Below are positions 8,341 to 18,050 of a DNA stretch of 64,000 nucleotides, in pieces. Source of the DNA: Bacillus sp. ISL-18 (lineage in GTDB: Bacteria > Bacillota > Bacilli > Bacillales > Cytobacillaceae); assembly GCF_018613415.1 (NCBI RefSeq), contig NZ_JAGGQG010000013.1, positions 1-64,000 of the forward strand, in the 5' to 3' direction. How positions within the stretch are numbered: position 1 is the first letter of the stretch; each line of letters begins with the position of its first letter. The notes under the pieces were generated by a model. The model was not told the origin of the DNA. It was given only the letters and a program-made list of their open reading frames with translations, and did no database searches. The translations under genes were made by a program, and so were the position numbers.

Positions 8341-9728
8341 AGGGATTAAACGAAGAGTGCGGTATCTTTGGTGTCTTTGGACACCAAGATGCTGCCCAGT
8401 TAACCTATTACGGACTTCATAGCCTGCAGCACCGCGGCCAAGAAGGAACCGGCATTGTTGTTTCTGATGGGAAAAAGCTTACAGGTGTAAAAGGCGAAGG
8501 GCTAGTATCGGAAATTTTTACAACGGAAGCCATGAAGGACCTAGAAGGCAGTGCTGCCATTGGTCACGTTCGTTATGCGACAGCAGGTGGCGGAGGCTAC
8601 GAGAACGTGCAGCCGCTTCTGTTTCATTCGCAAACCGGGAGTCTTGCGCTTGCTCATAATGGCAATCTCGTTAATGCTAATTCCCTGAAGTACCAGCTTG
8701 AATCGCAGGGAAGTATCTTTCAAACAAGCTCTGACACAGAGGTTTTGGCTCATCTTGTTAGAAGAAGCGGTTATCCACATTTAAAGGATCAAGTGAAAAA
8801 CGCTTTATCGATGTTAAAGGGAGCTTATGCGTATTTAATCATGACAGAAACCGAGCTTATGGTCGCTCTCGATCCACATGGTTTACGTCCACTGTCGCTT
8901 GGCTGTCTTGGAGATGCTTATGTTGTGGCATCAGAAACGTGTGCGTTTGATGTGGTAGGTGCCGAATATATCCGAGATATTATGCCAGGCGAACTATTAA
9001 TTATTAATGAAAATGGCTTAACATCTGAACGGTTTGCTATCAGTACTACAAAAGCGATTTGTACGATGGAATATATTTATTTTTCAAGACCGGATAGTAA
9101 TATTCAAGGAATCAATGTTCATACTGCCCGTAAAAATATGGGGAAACAACTGGCAGTTGAAGCACCATTTGCAGCCGATGTTGTAACAGGGGTGCCTGAT
9201 TCGAGTATTTCAGCAGCCATCGGTTATGCAGAAGCTACCGGAATTCCGTATGAAATGGGCTTAATTAAGAATAGGTATGTGGGCAGGACGTTTATCCAGC
9301 CATCACAATCGCTTCGGGAGCAAGGGGTTAAGATGAAACTTTCAGCAGTTCGCGGCGTTGTGGAAGGAAAGCGTGTCGTCATGGTCGATGATTCGATCGT
9401 ACGCGGAACGACGAGCAGACGAATTGTGAATTTGTTAAAGGAAGCGGGAGCAACGGAGGTTCATGTCGTAATCAGCTCACCGCCAATAAAAAATCCATGC
9501 TTCTATGGAATTGATACCTCGACAAAAGAGGAATTGATTGCCTCAGATAAAAGCGTTGAGCAAATTAGAGAACTGATTGGTGCTGATTCATTAACCTTCA
9601 TTAGTGTCGAAGGAATGATGAAGGCACTAGGTCAAGAAGGAACAAATGGCTACTGCCTAGGTTGCTTCACCGGGAATTATCCAACAGAGATTTATCCAGA
9701 TACATTACAATACTATTATCAAAAATAA
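8325..9728 (+). CDS. purF: Amidophosphoribosyltransferase PurF
   Basis: The first committed step, PRPP plus glutamine to phosphoribosylamine. 467 residues. A short N-terminal propeptide precedes the catalytic Cys12, which is exposed after cleavage as in the B. subtilis enzyme. The Ntn glutaminase domain comes first. A type I phosphoribosyltransferase domain follows with the PRPP loop VVMVDDSIVRGTT near residue 345. Cysteines that could ligate the regulatory 4Fe-4S cluster are present, including the late CLGC pair. Confidence 0.97.
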   Translation: MLPEIKGLNEECGIFGVFGHQDAAQLTYYGLHSLQHRGQEGTGIVVSDGKKLTGVKGEGLVSEIFTTEAMKDLEGSAAIGHVRYATAGGGGYENVQPLLFHSQTGSLALAHNGNLVNANSLKYQLESQGSIFQTSSDTEVLAHLVRRSGYPHLKDQVKNALSMLKGAYAYLIMTETELMVALDPHGLRPLSLGCLGDAYVVASETCAFDVVGAEYIRDIMPGELLIINENGLTSERFAISTTKAICTMEYIYFSRPDSNIQGINVHTARKNMGKQLAVEAPFAADVVTGVPDSSISAAIGYAEATGIPYEMGLIKNRYVGRTFIQPSQSLREQGVKMKLSAVRGVVEGKRVVMVDDSIVRGTTSRRIVNLLKEAGATEVHVVISSPPIKNPCFYGIDTSTKEELIASDKSVEQIRELIGADSLTFISVEGMMKALGQEGTNGYCLGCFTGNYPTEIYPDTLQYYYQK

Positions 9729-9743
9729 GGTGGAGGAACAACC

Positions 9744-10778
9744 ATGGCTAAAGCATATAAAGAAGCTGGCGTAAATATTGAAGCGGGCTATGAGGCTGTT
9801 TCACGAATGAAAAAGCACGTCCAAAGAACAGCACGGGCCGGTGTTATTGGCGGATTGGGCGGTTTCGGCGGCATGTTTGATTTATCATCACTTCAATTAA
9901 AGGAGCCTGTTTTGGTGTCAGGCACCGATGGAGTCGGCACGAAGCTGATGATTGCGTTTTGGATGGATAAACACGATACGATTGGGATTGATGCGGTGGC
10001 TATGTGTGTGAACGATATTGTAGTTCAAGGTGCAGAGCCATTGTTCTTTTTAGATTATATTGCGTGTGGGAAAGCGGAGCCTGAAAAAATCGAGGCGATT
10101 GTAAAAGGTATTTCCGACGGCTGCGAGCAGGCTGGCTGTGCTTTGATCGGCGGCGAAACAGCTGAAATGCCGGGATTATACAGCCAAAACGAGTATGACC
10201 TTGCCGGATTTACGGTTGGGGCTTGTGAAAAATCACAGTTAATTACGGGTGAAACCATTCAAGCTGGGGATGTGCTGATTGGGTTAGCATCAAGCGGTAT
10301 TCATAGTAATGGTTATTCCCTTGTACGTAAGGTTTTTAATAATTGGTCCTTGCTAGATTTTGTTGATGAGCTCGGCTGTACATTAGGAGAAGAGTTATTA
10401 AAACCGACGAAAATTTATGTTAAACCAATTCTTTCGGCATTGAAAAAGTTCCCGTTAAAAGGGATGGCTCACATTACCGGAGGCGGTTTTATCGAAAACA
10501 TTCCGCGGATGCTGCCTGAGGGCCTTGGGGCAAAAATAGATGAAAAAAGCTGGCCGATTCCACCGGTGTTTCAATTGATTTCCTCTCACGGGCAAATTGC
10601 CTATGAGGAGATGTATAATATTTTTAACATGGGAATTGGAATGGTTATCGCAGTGGATCGCGAAATCGCTGCGGATGTGATTCAGCATTTTGAACAAAGC
10701 GGTGAAAAAGCCTATCAGATCGGTGTTGTGACGGATCAAGCTGGGATTGAAATAAAGGGTCAAGGTGGACGGCTATGA
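9744..10778 (+). CDS. purM: AIR synthetase PurM
   Basis: ATP-dependent ring closure of FGAM to AIR. 344 residues. The FGGMFDL segment, the GTDGVGTK motif, and the metal/ATP motif GGETAEMPG are all visible. The start follows AAGGTGGAGG. It ends with an ATGA overlap into purN. Confidence 0.97.
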   Translation: MAKAYKEAGVNIEAGYEAVSRMKKHVQRTARAGVIGGLGGFGGMFDLSSLQLKEPVLVSGTDGVGTKLMIAFWMDKHDTIGIDAVAMCVNDIVVQGAEPLFFLDYIACGKAEPEKIEAIVKGISDGCEQAGCALIGGETAEMPGLYSQNEYDLAGFTVGACEKSQLITGETIQAGDVLIGLASSGIHSNGYSLVRKVFNNWSLLDFVDELGCTLGEELLKPTKIYVKPILSALKKFPLKGMAHITGGGFIENIPRMLPEGLGAKIDEKSWPIPPVFQLISSHGQIAYEEMYNIFNMGIGMVIAVDREIAADVIQHFEQSGEKAYQIGVVTDQAGIEIKGQGGRL

Positions 10779-11377
10779 AAAAAATAGCAGTGTTTGCCTC
10801 AGGTAACGGCAGTAATTTCCAAGCCATCATTGACGTCGTAGAGTCAGGAGAGCTGAAGGCGGAAATTTCTCTTTTAGTCTGTGACAAACCAGGTGCATAT
10901 GCGGTTGATCGCGCCAATGCAGCGGGAATTCCAAGCTTTGTTTTTCAGGCAAAGGATTATTCTAGTAAGGAAGAGTATGAGCAAGCGATTGTAACAGAAT
11001 TAAAGAAATATGGTGTGGAGTTCATTGTCCTTGCCGGATACATGCGCTTGCTTGGTCCAACCTTGCTAAGTGCCTATCAAGGAAGGATCATCAATATTCA
11101 TCCATCGCTGCTTCCAGCATTCCCAGGGAAAGATGCGATCGGCCAGGCGCTTGACGCCAAAGCGAAGTGGAGCGGAGTTACCATCCATTATGTCGATGAA
11201 GGGATGGATACAGGTCCCATTATTATTCAAGAACGTGTAAAATTGGAAGAGAATGAAACAAGAGACAGCCTGCAAAAGAAAATACAGCAAATCGAGCACA
11301 AACTATATCCAGAAATACTTCAAATGCTATTAACACAAGGAGATGTACTCAATGTCACAAAAGCGCGCGCTAATTAG
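10775..11377 (+). CDS. purN: GAR transformylase PurN
   Basis: 10-formyltetrahydrofolate-dependent formylation of GAR to FGAR. 200 residues with the ASGNGSNFQAI phosphate loop at the N terminus. The catalytic Asn/His block (NIHPSLLPAFPG) and the aspartate segment VDEGMDTGPII follow. The start overlaps the purM stop (ATGA), and its end overlaps purH by 26 bases. Confidence 0.97.
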   Translation: MKKIAVFASGNGSNFQAIIDVVESGELKAEISLLVCDKPGAYAVDRANAAGIPSFVFQAKDYSSKEEYEQAIVTELKKYGVEFIVLAGYMRLLGPTLLSAYQGRIINIHPSLLPAFPGKDAIGQALDAKAKWSGVTIHYVDEGMDTGPIIIQERVKLEENETRDSLQKKIQQIEHKLYPEILQMLLTQGDVLNVTKARAN

Positions 11378-12890
11378 TGTATCTGATAAAAATGGAATTA
11401 CCGATTTTGCGAAAGAACTAGTCAGCTTAGGATTTGAATTGATCTCAACCGGCGGTACAAAAAAAGCTCTTCAAGAGCAGGGAATCCCTGTCATGAGTGT
11501 TAGTGATGTAACAGGTTTTCCGGAAATTTTAGAAGGCCGTGTCAAAACGTTAAATCCATTTATTCATGGCGGTTTGCTTTCTAAGCATGATAATCCTGAT
11601 CATTTAAAACAGCTGGACGAGCATGGGATTCAGCCTATTCAACTAGTTTGCGTCAATCTTTACCCTTTCCAGCAAACCATTGCAAAACCAGATGTTACGG
11701 TAGCAGATGCGATTGAAAACATTGATATTGGCGGTCCGTCTATGTTGCGCGCTTCAGCTAAAAATCATCAATATTTAACGGTTGTCGTTGATCCCGCAGA
11801 TTATGCAACCGTGATTGAGGAGTTTAAAGCAGAAGGTACAACGACGCTTGAAACAAGAAGAAAGCTGGCGGCGAAGGTGTTCCGTCATACAGCTGCTTAT
11901 GATGCTTTGATAGCTGAATACATGACCAACCTTGCACAAGAAGAAACACCAGAAACCTTAACGGTTACATATGACCTTAAGCAGACCCTTCGTTACGGAG
12001 AAAATCCGCATCAAAAAGCTGCTTTTTACAGAAAGCCGTTAGGTTCAACCTTCTCGATCGCCAATGCCGTTCAGCTTCATGGGAAAGAACTATCTTACAA
12101 TAATATCAATGATGCTGATGCAGCTTTGCAAATTGTAAAAGAATTTACAGAGCCTGCAGCTGTTGCAGTTAAGCATATGAATCCATGTGGAGTGGGAACG
12201 GGTAAAACTGGCTTTGAAGCCTTTACAAAAGCATTTGCAGCAGATCCAGTTTCCATTTTTGGCGGGATAATTGCCTTTAACCGTGAAGTGGACGCTGAAA
12301 CAGCAGGAAAGCTTCATGAAATTTTCTTAGAGATTATCATTGCACCATCGTTCTCAGAGGAAGCATTAACGATTTTAACAGGTAAAAAGAATCTTCGTCT
12401 GTTAACGATTCCGTTTAATGATGTGAAAAAACCTGAGTTAAAAATGACAACCATTGAAGGCGGCTTGCTTGTTCAAGAACAAGACCGTTATTCATTAGAG
12501 GATGCAACGATCACTGTTCCAACGAAGAGACAACCAACGGAGGAAGAGTGGGAAGCTCTAAAACTTGGCTGGAAAGTGGTTAAGCATGTGAAATCCAATG
12601 CCATCGTTGTTACTAGTAAAGACATGACGCTTGGGGTTGGCGCAGGCCAAATGAACCGCGTTGGTTCAGCTGAGATTGCACTTAAGCAAGCGGGGGATAT
12701 AGCAGAAGGCGCTGCACTAGCATCTGATGCCTTCTTCCCAATGGATGATACCGTTGAAGCCGCAGCAAAAGCAGGAATTACTGCGATTATTCAGCCTGGT
12801 GGATCGATTAAGGATGCTGATTCGATTAAAAAAGCGGATGAATACGGAATCGCCATGGTGTTTACGGGCGTTAGACACTTTAAACATTAA
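11352..12890 (+). CDS. purH: Bifunctional AICAR transformylase/IMP cyclohydrolase PurH
   Basis: Carries out the last two steps to IMP. The first roughly 200 residues form the cyclohydrolase domain (LISVSDKNG, STGGT, GGPSMLRA). The rest is the AICAR transformylase domain with VKHMNPCGVG near residue 260. ATG 11352 is chosen over 11343 because AAGGAG at 11337-11342 is nine bases upstream of it. It is 512 residues long. The purN overlap keeps the two folate-dependent enzymes coupled. Confidence 0.97.
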   Translation: MSQKRALISVSDKNGITDFAKELVSLGFELISTGGTKKALQEQGIPVMSVSDVTGFPEILEGRVKTLNPFIHGGLLSKHDNPDHLKQLDEHGIQPIQLVCVNLYPFQQTIAKPDVTVADAIENIDIGGPSMLRASAKNHQYLTVVVDPADYATVIEEFKAEGTTTLETRRKLAAKVFRHTAAYDALIAEYMTNLAQEETPETLTVTYDLKQTLRYGENPHQKAAFYRKPLGSTFSIANAVQLHGKELSYNNINDADAALQIVKEFTEPAAVAVKHMNPCGVGTGKTGFEAFTKAFAADPVSIFGGIIAFNREVDAETAGKLHEIFLEIIIAPSFSEEALTILTGKKNLRLLTIPFNDVKKPELKMTTIEGGLLVQEQDRYSLEDATITVPTKRQPTEEEWEALKLGWKVVKHVKSNAIVVTSKDMTLGVGAGQMNRVGSAEIALKQAGDIAEGAALASDAFFPMDDTVEAAAKAGITAIIQPGGSIKDADSIKKADEYGIAMVFTGVRHFKH

Positions 12891-12908
12891 GCTTAGTTGA
12901 TTGTAACT

Positions 12909-13040
12909 ATGTTGATTGTAGCAAAAGGCGTGAGACTCCTGCGGGAGTACGGAGCAGGGGAGACCCCGGAGGCGCTATGGCGCCGAGGAGGCTCCCCCGG
13001 ACCGCCCGCGGAAAGCGAACGCCTGGAGCAAAATCAACAT
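12909..13040. repeat. Structured intergenic repeat inside the pur operon (purH-purD)
   Basis: A GC-rich block of about 130 bases in AT-rich surroundings, bounded by 9-bp inverted ends (ATGTTGATT at 12909-12917 and AATCAACAT at 13032-13040). Inside are GAGACTCCTGCGGGAG, GGAGGCGC...GCGCCGAGGAGG and GCGGAAAGCG segments that can fold extensively. I recognise this style as a dispersed repeat of Bacillaceae intergenic regions; copy number cannot be seen here. A 62-codon frame over it (12897-13085) is not credible. Confidence 0.75.
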
Positions 13041-13081
13041 CCAAGTTTAACAAAGTCAAACATTAAAATGAGGTGTAATGG

Positions 13082-14353
13082 ATGAAGGTACTAATCATCG
13101 GCCGCGGCGGCCGCGAGCATGCGATCTGCCGAAAGGTCAGCGAAAGCACATTGGTTGAAACAGTATTTGTCGCACCTGGTAACGCTGGAATGGTAGATGT
13201 GGCAGAATTGATCTCGATTGACGAATCCCAGCATGATGAGCTTATCGCCTTTGCAAAAGAGCAAGAGGTAGGCTTAACGATTATCGGACCAGAAGTTCCT
13301 TTACTTGAAGGATTGTCAGATAAATTTGAAGCAGCTGGTTTGGCTGTGTTCGGACCACGTAAGGCAGCGGCCGAGATTGAGGGCAGCAAGTCGTTTGCAA
13401 AAGATTTAATGAAAAAGTATGAGATTCCGACTGGCGATTATGCTGTTTTTACTTCGATTGATGAGGCGCGTCAATATATCCATGAAAAAGGCGCTCCGAT
13501 TGTAATTAAAGCAGATGGGTTGGCAGCAGGAAAAGGTGTTACAGTTGCCATGACTTTAGAAGAAGCTCTTGCGAGTGTGGAAGAAATGCTCGTTGGGGCG
13601 AAATTTGGAGCGGCTTCTTCAAGTGTAGTGATTGAAGAGTTTTTAGACGGTGAGGAATTTTCATTAATGGCCTTTGTGAACGGGGAGGTAGTCATCCCGC
13701 TTGAAATTGCTCAGGATCACAAACGTGCATATGATGGCGACCAAGGTCCAAATACTGGTGGAATGGGTGCTTACTCTCCGGTTCCGCAAATTGGTGAGGA
13801 CACGGTCGCAACTGCCGTTGAGACTGTTTTGCTCCCGGCAGCTAAAGCGATGGTTCAAGAAGGACGCAGTTTCTGCGGGATTTTATATGCTGGGTTGATC
13901 AAAACAGCAGCAGGCCCAAAGGTAATTGAGTTTAATGCTCGTTTCGGCGACCCGGAAACACAGGTTATTTTACCAAGGCTGCAATCCGATTTGGTTCAGG
14001 TTATCTTGGCTCTTTTGAATGGAGAGCGGCCAGAACTTGAATGGGATCCGCAGGCAATGGTCGGTGTTGTCGTTGCCGCAAAAGGGTATCCTGGTGTTTA
14101 TGAAAAGGGCGCGGTACTGAAGGGATTATCGGATTTTTCAGAGAATGTTTATACCTTCCATGCGGGTACAGTTCAAAATGACGCAGGTGAGTTTTTGACA
14201 GCAGGCGGCCGGGTGCTTCTTGTGGGAGGCAAGGCTGAGACTCTTGCTGGTGCGCAGGCGAAGGTGTATCAGGAGTTATCGAAGTTAGATTGTGATGGCG
14301 CATTTTATCGCAGAGATATTGGCGCAAAGGCGATTGTACCGGTGGTTCGTTAA
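13082..14353 (+). CDS. purD: Phosphoribosylamine-glycine ligase PurD
   Basis: An ATP-grasp enzyme that joins glycine to phosphoribosylamine, forming GAR. 423 residues. The N-terminal GRGGREHAI phosphate loop, the ATP-grasp loop KADGLAAGKGV, and EFNARFGDPETQ for metal binding are all present. It is the last gene of the operon, separated from purH by a structured repeat and followed by a clear terminator. Its expression could be tuned separately if the repeat processes or pauses the transcript; that is inference. Confidence 0.97.
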   Translation: MKVLIIGRGGREHAICRKVSESTLVETVFVAPGNAGMVDVAELISIDESQHDELIAFAKEQEVGLTIIGPEVPLLEGLSDKFEAAGLAVFGPRKAAAEIEGSKSFAKDLMKKYEIPTGDYAVFTSIDEARQYIHEKGAPIVIKADGLAAGKGVTVAMTLEEALASVEEMLVGAKFGAASSSVVIEEFLDGEEFSLMAFVNGEVVIPLEIAQDHKRAYDGDQGPNTGGMGAYSPVPQIGEDTVATAVETVLLPAAKAMVQEGRSFCGILYAGLIKTAAGPKVIEFNARFGDPETQVILPRLQSDLVQVILALLNGERPELEWDPQAMVGVVVAAKGYPGVYEKGAVLKGLSDFSENVYTFHAGTVQNDAGEFLTAGGRVLLVGGKAETLAGAQAKVYQELSKLDCDGAFYRRDIGAKAIVPVVR

Positions 14354-14373
14354 AATTTGATAGATTAGGAAAT

Positions 14374-14406
14374 GACCGCATGAGAGGTTCATGCGGTTAT
14401 TTTTGT
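14374..14406 (+). terminator. Terminator of the purine operon
   Basis: ACCGCATGA (14375-14383) pairs with TCATGCGGT (14389-14397) across a short loop and is followed by TATTTTTGT. Confidence 0.85.
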
Positions 14407-14439
14407 CTTTGCCCCAAACGATGAATAGGAGGTTCTTAA

Positions 14440-14680
14440 GGTAAATGACGAGACAATTCATTTACCCAAAAGAAGAAACTAAAGCCTTCGGGGGAAATGA
14501 AAAGTTGTTTCATTGCTCGAAAGAGGAAAAAGCGGGCGGCATTGGTAAATGAAGAGCCGTTTCATTGCCCATCGAAAGAAAAATCAAGCATCAACGGTCA
14601 ATGACCTACCGTCTCATTGCCCCCAAAAGGAAAAGAAGAGCCCTCGAGGTCAATGAACCGACCAAAAGAGCTCCATCCCA
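14440..14680. repeat. Degenerate tandem repeat, exact 52-bp period
   Basis: The block GGTAAATGA (variants GGGAAATGA, GGTCAATGA) recurs at 14440, 14492, 14544, 14596 and 14648, each exactly 52 bases apart. Four complete copies are followed by one decayed copy. The first four units contain an inner inverted repeat of AATGA with TCATT about ten bases later. A purine-rich AAAAGAAAA stretch and an AGCC-type end complete the unit. The array lies between the convergent ends of purD and the DUF2892 gene. Confidence 0.85.
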
Positions 14681-14685
14681 GAAGA

Positions 14686-14988
14686 TCAAGTTGGATTATG
14701 AGGTACGATCGAATCTCTATCTCCAGCGAGACCTTCCATCTCATCCACCGAATCAGTCGCATGCTGGTGCTCCTTAACCATATCTGACCACCGTTTACAC
14801 ACATCCGTTACCGGACAATAGCGGACAATCCCCTCAGCCACCTTCATTGCACCACAGAAAGCGGCAACCAAATAAGAATCCCTCCACGGACGCTTGACCA
14901 TCTTAGAAGTACTCCAAGCAACAATCGTTAATCCAACCGTAATCCGAATCAATGCATTCAAAATCCCGATATTTGGTGTAAGTCTCAA
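14686..14988 (-). CDS. DUF2892 (YgaP-like) small membrane protein
   Basis: About 100 residues. The N terminus (TPNIGILNALIRITVG) and the spacing of two hydrophobic segments fit the YgaP-type membrane domain DUF2892. A cysteine in the YCPVTDVC stretch near residue 64 matches the family's CP motif. AAGGAG lies eight bases before TTG at 14988, so that start is preferred to the GTG at 14997, which overlaps the site. Members are small membrane proteins of unknown role, sometimes fused to rhodanese domains; none is fused here. It runs convergently toward purD. Confidence 0.75.
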   Translation of the reverse strand: MRLTPNIGILNALIRITVGLTIVAWSTSKMVKRPWRDSYLVAAFCGAMKVAEGIVRYCPVTDVCKRWSDMVKEHQHATDSVDEMEGLAGDRDSIVPHNPT

Positions 14989-15152
14989 CCTGTTCACTCC
15001 TTCACAATATTTTTACAAAATTTATCAATACTTTACTGCTTTAAAAAGTAAAATATGATAAGATAAGAATCTAAGGAAAAAATGTAAGGGCTTTCTTTAT
15101 TGTTAAATCAACTTATTATTATATAGATAGTAAATTAAGGGAGGGACATGGT

Positions 15153-16898
15153 ATGCTGGAACAACGCTACCGCTGGAAAAACAAACACTTACGCATGCAT
15201 GTATCCGTTTTGGAAGGGAAAACATCCCCAACATTATTATTGAAAAATGCTTTGTACTTAAATCAAACTTTTCGCAAATGGATGAGAGCCAACATCTGGA
15301 TTTATGAAGATCGAATCGTCTATGTTGGCGAAAACATGCCTTCCTATATGAAAGACTGTGAAATCATCGATTGCACGAATGAAATACTTGTGCCTGGGTA
15401 TATCGAGCCGCATGCACATCCGTTTCAATTATATAATCCCCTGTCATTAGCCGCCTATGCATCTCAATTTGGCACAACGACATTAATTAATGATAATATG
15501 GCGCTTGTTTCACATTTGAAAAAAAGGGAAGCGTTTTCACTTTTAAGGGATCTTCGCGCCATCCCATCAACCATGTACTGGTGGAGCCGATTGGATTCAC
15601 AGACTGAGTTATTGAATGAAGAAGAAGTTTTTTCACATAGTAATGTAAAAGCATGGCTTGAGCATGATGCGGTTCTCCAAGGCGGCGAATTAACAGGCTG
15701 GCCTAAATTGCTCGACGGCGACGATATGATGCTTCATTGGATTCAAGAAGCCAAGCGGATGCGCAAGCAAATTGAAGGGCACTTTCCTGGTGCTTCGGAA
15801 AATACATTAGCAAAAATGATGCTGTTAGGTGCTGATTCCGACCATGAAGCCATGACAGGTGAAGAAGTATACAGCCGGCTCATGCAGGGCTATATGGTTT
15901 CCCTACGCTATTCATCAATTCGGCCTGATCTGCCGCAGCTCTTAGATGATATGAAACGGTTAGGAATTGAGACTTATGACCAGCTGATGTTCAATACAGA
16001 TGGTTCCTCGTCTACTTTTTACGAACAAGGAATCACCGACCAAATGATTCGAATTGCCATCGAAAAAGGAGTCCCTGTTATAGATGCCTATAATATGGCA
16101 ACGGTCAATATTGCAAAATACTACAACATTGGCCATCTGCATGGTTCAATTGCAACCGGACGTATCGCTAATATTAACTTTTTATCACGTATCGAAGACC
16201 CAACACCAGTTTCTATCTTAGCTAAGGGGAAATGGGTGAAGCGAGACGGTGTAAAGGCAGAAGATATGTATGGAGAATTAGATTGGGATGAATATGGATT
16301 TAAACGAATGGAACTGGATTGGCAGTTGTCACTTGATGATTTGCAATTTTCTATGCCATTTGGAATAAAGATGGAAAACTCTGTGATAACAAAGCCTTAT
16401 TCCATCTCGATCGATGCTTCGGCAGATCAACTGCCAAAAGAGTCTGATGAATGTTATTTCATGTTGGTTGATCGTTATGGGCAATGGAGAATAAACACTC
16501 TGCTAAAGGGATTCGCAACCAACCTCTCCGCGCTGGCAAGCTCCTATTCGACTACTGGAGATATTATTTTAATAGGAAAAAATAGGAATGATATGGTTAA
16601 TGCGTTTGATAGAATGAAAGAATTAGGCGGGGGAATTGTCATGATGGAGGACGCTCAAGTTGTTTGTGAAGTACCGCTAGACTTAAGTGGAGTCATGTCC
16701 AGCCTTCCGATTGAAGAATTAATAGAACAAGAGAAAACATTATTAACAGAATTGAGAGAACGAGGCTACAAATTTTCAGATCCAATCTACAGCCTTGCCT
16801 TTTTTTCAGCTACACATTTACCATACATCCGTATCACGCAGCAAGGAATGTATGATGTTATGAATAAATCTGTACTCTTTCCTTCAATAATGCGTTAA
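15153..16898 (+). CDS. yerA: Adenine deaminase-family amidohydrolase YerA
   Basis: 581 residues, the length of B. subtilis YerA. The metal-binding N-terminal motif (PGYIEPHAHP) contains HxH. Further metal-site regions EGHFPGAS and FNTDGSS are present. The family deaminates adenine to hypoxanthine. The true substrate of YerA-type proteins is less certain, and divergence from the canonical TDD motif should be noted. Its place after the pur operon fits purine salvage. A GGGAGGG site lies eight bases before the ATG. Confidence 0.85.
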   Translation: MLEQRYRWKNKHLRMHVSVLEGKTSPTLLLKNALYLNQTFRKWMRANIWIYEDRIVYVGENMPSYMKDCEIIDCTNEILVPGYIEPHAHPFQLYNPLSLAAYASQFGTTTLINDNMALVSHLKKREAFSLLRDLRAIPSTMYWWSRLDSQTELLNEEEVFSHSNVKAWLEHDAVLQGGELTGWPKLLDGDDMMLHWIQEAKRMRKQIEGHFPGASENTLAKMMLLGADSDHEAMTGEEVYSRLMQGYMVSLRYSSIRPDLPQLLDDMKRLGIETYDQLMFNTDGSSSTFYEQGITDQMIRIAIEKGVPVIDAYNMATVNIAKYYNIGHLHGSIATGRIANINFLSRIEDPTPVSILAKGKWVKRDGVKAEDMYGELDWDEYGFKRMELDWQLSLDDLQFSMPFGIKMENSVITKPYSISIDASADQLPKESDECYFMLVDRYGQWRINTLLKGFATNLSALASSYSTTGDIILIGKNRNDMVNAFDRMKELGGGIVMMEDAQVVCEVPLDLSGVMSSLPIEELIEQEKTLLTELRERGYKFSDPIYSLAFFSATHLPYIRITQQGMYDVMNKSVLFPSIMR

Positions 16899-16968
16899 AC
16901 TGTAAATGACTAAAGAGTTAAAGCGTGAAAGTATTTTGTGAAAAGGTTAAAATAGGGGTGTTCATTTA

Positions 16969-18021
16969 ATGAAAAAATGGGCTGTTGCCATGGCAGCGTT
17001 CCTTTTACTGCTTTCAGGGTGTACCAGTAAAGAACCAGTAAAAAAAACGGTTAAGGAAGAAAAGCCAAATACGAAACATGAGAATAAACCAGAAGACATG
17101 GTAAAAGCCTACCCTTATTTTTATCCATTAACCGGAATTGGTACAGATACAAAACCAGATCAGCGTGCCGTAGCCGTTATGGTCAATAACCATCCTAAAG
17201 CAAGACCACAATCAGGGCTGAATAAGGCTGACATTGTCTATGAGATTTTAGCTGAGGGGGATGTTACCCGCTTCCTGGCTGTCTTTCAGAGTGAGAGACC
17301 AGCAAAAATTGGTCCTGTAAGGAGTGCTAGGGATTATTATATTAACCTAGCCAAAGGTTTAAATGCACTCTACATTGCACATGGCTACAGTCCAGAGGCC
17401 AAACAATTGCTCGAAAGCAATTATGTGGATAATTTAAATGGGATGGTTTATGATGGTACATTATTTAAACGATCAAGCTCACGAAAACCACCTCATAATT
17501 CCTATATTACTTATGCCAACATCTTAAAAGGTGCGGAGCAAAAAGGATATACTATGAAAAAGAGTCCGTCAGCCTTCCGCTTTTACACAGTGGAAGAAAG
17601 CAAAGATCTAACGGGTCAAGAGGCTAAGTCGGTAAACATTACTTATTCAAAGAGCGGCACATTTAATTCAAAATACCAGTTTGATGAAACGCTCGGTAAA
17701 TATAAGCGTTTTTCGGCTGGAGAGCAAACAGTAGACTTAGATACCGGAGAACCAATCCTGCTGGATAATGTTTTTATCATCGAAGCCGTACACAAAGTCA
17801 TTGATTCATATGGACTTAGGGATATTGATTTACAATCAGGCGGAAAAGCTTATTTGCTTCAAATGGGTAAAGTAAATGAAGTGGAATGGGCGAATAAGAA
17901 TGGCAGAATTGTTCCCATGAAAAATGGTGATGAGATCCCATTTGTTCAAGGGAAAACCTGGGTTAATGTGGTTCCAACCAATCCGGGGCTGCATACAAGT
18001 GTTTCATTAAGTGCTCAATAA
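16969..18021 (+). CDS. yerB: DUF3048 lipoprotein YerB
   Basis: 350 residues. A lipoprotein signal (charged MKKW, hydrophobic core, lipobox LSGC with Cys18) is followed by a Lys/Glu-rich linker and two DUF3048-type regions. It is predicted to be anchored outside the membrane. The conserved segment around PVRSARDYYINLA is typical. The molecular function is unknown. It sits in the order yerA-yerB-yerC, as in B. subtilis. Confidence 0.88.
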   Translation: MKKWAVAMAAFLLLLSGCTSKEPVKKTVKEEKPNTKHENKPEDMVKAYPYFYPLTGIGTDTKPDQRAVAVMVNNHPKARPQSGLNKADIVYEILAEGDVTRFLAVFQSERPAKIGPVRSARDYYINLAKGLNALYIAHGYSPEAKQLLESNYVDNLNGMVYDGTLFKRSSSRKPPHNSYITYANILKGAEQKGYTMKKSPSAFRFYTVEESKDLTGQEAKSVNITYSKSGTFNSKYQFDETLGKYKRFSAGEQTVDLDTGEPILLDNVFIIEAVHKVIDSYGLRDIDLQSGGKAYLLQMGKVNEVEWANKNGRIVPMKNGDEIPFVQGKTWVNVVPTNPGLHTSVSLSAQ

Positions 18022-18050
18022 ATAACTTCAAATTAAAGGAGTAAAGTAGA

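Noticed and set aside
12897..13085. 62-codon frame between purH and purD
   Set aside because: It lies wholly in the structured repeat and has no ribosome site.
14440..14680. CRISPR array with 52-bp repeat-plus-spacer
   Set aside because: Conservation is spread over the unit and decays, with no exact repeats or distinct spacers; a degenerate tandem repeat fits better.
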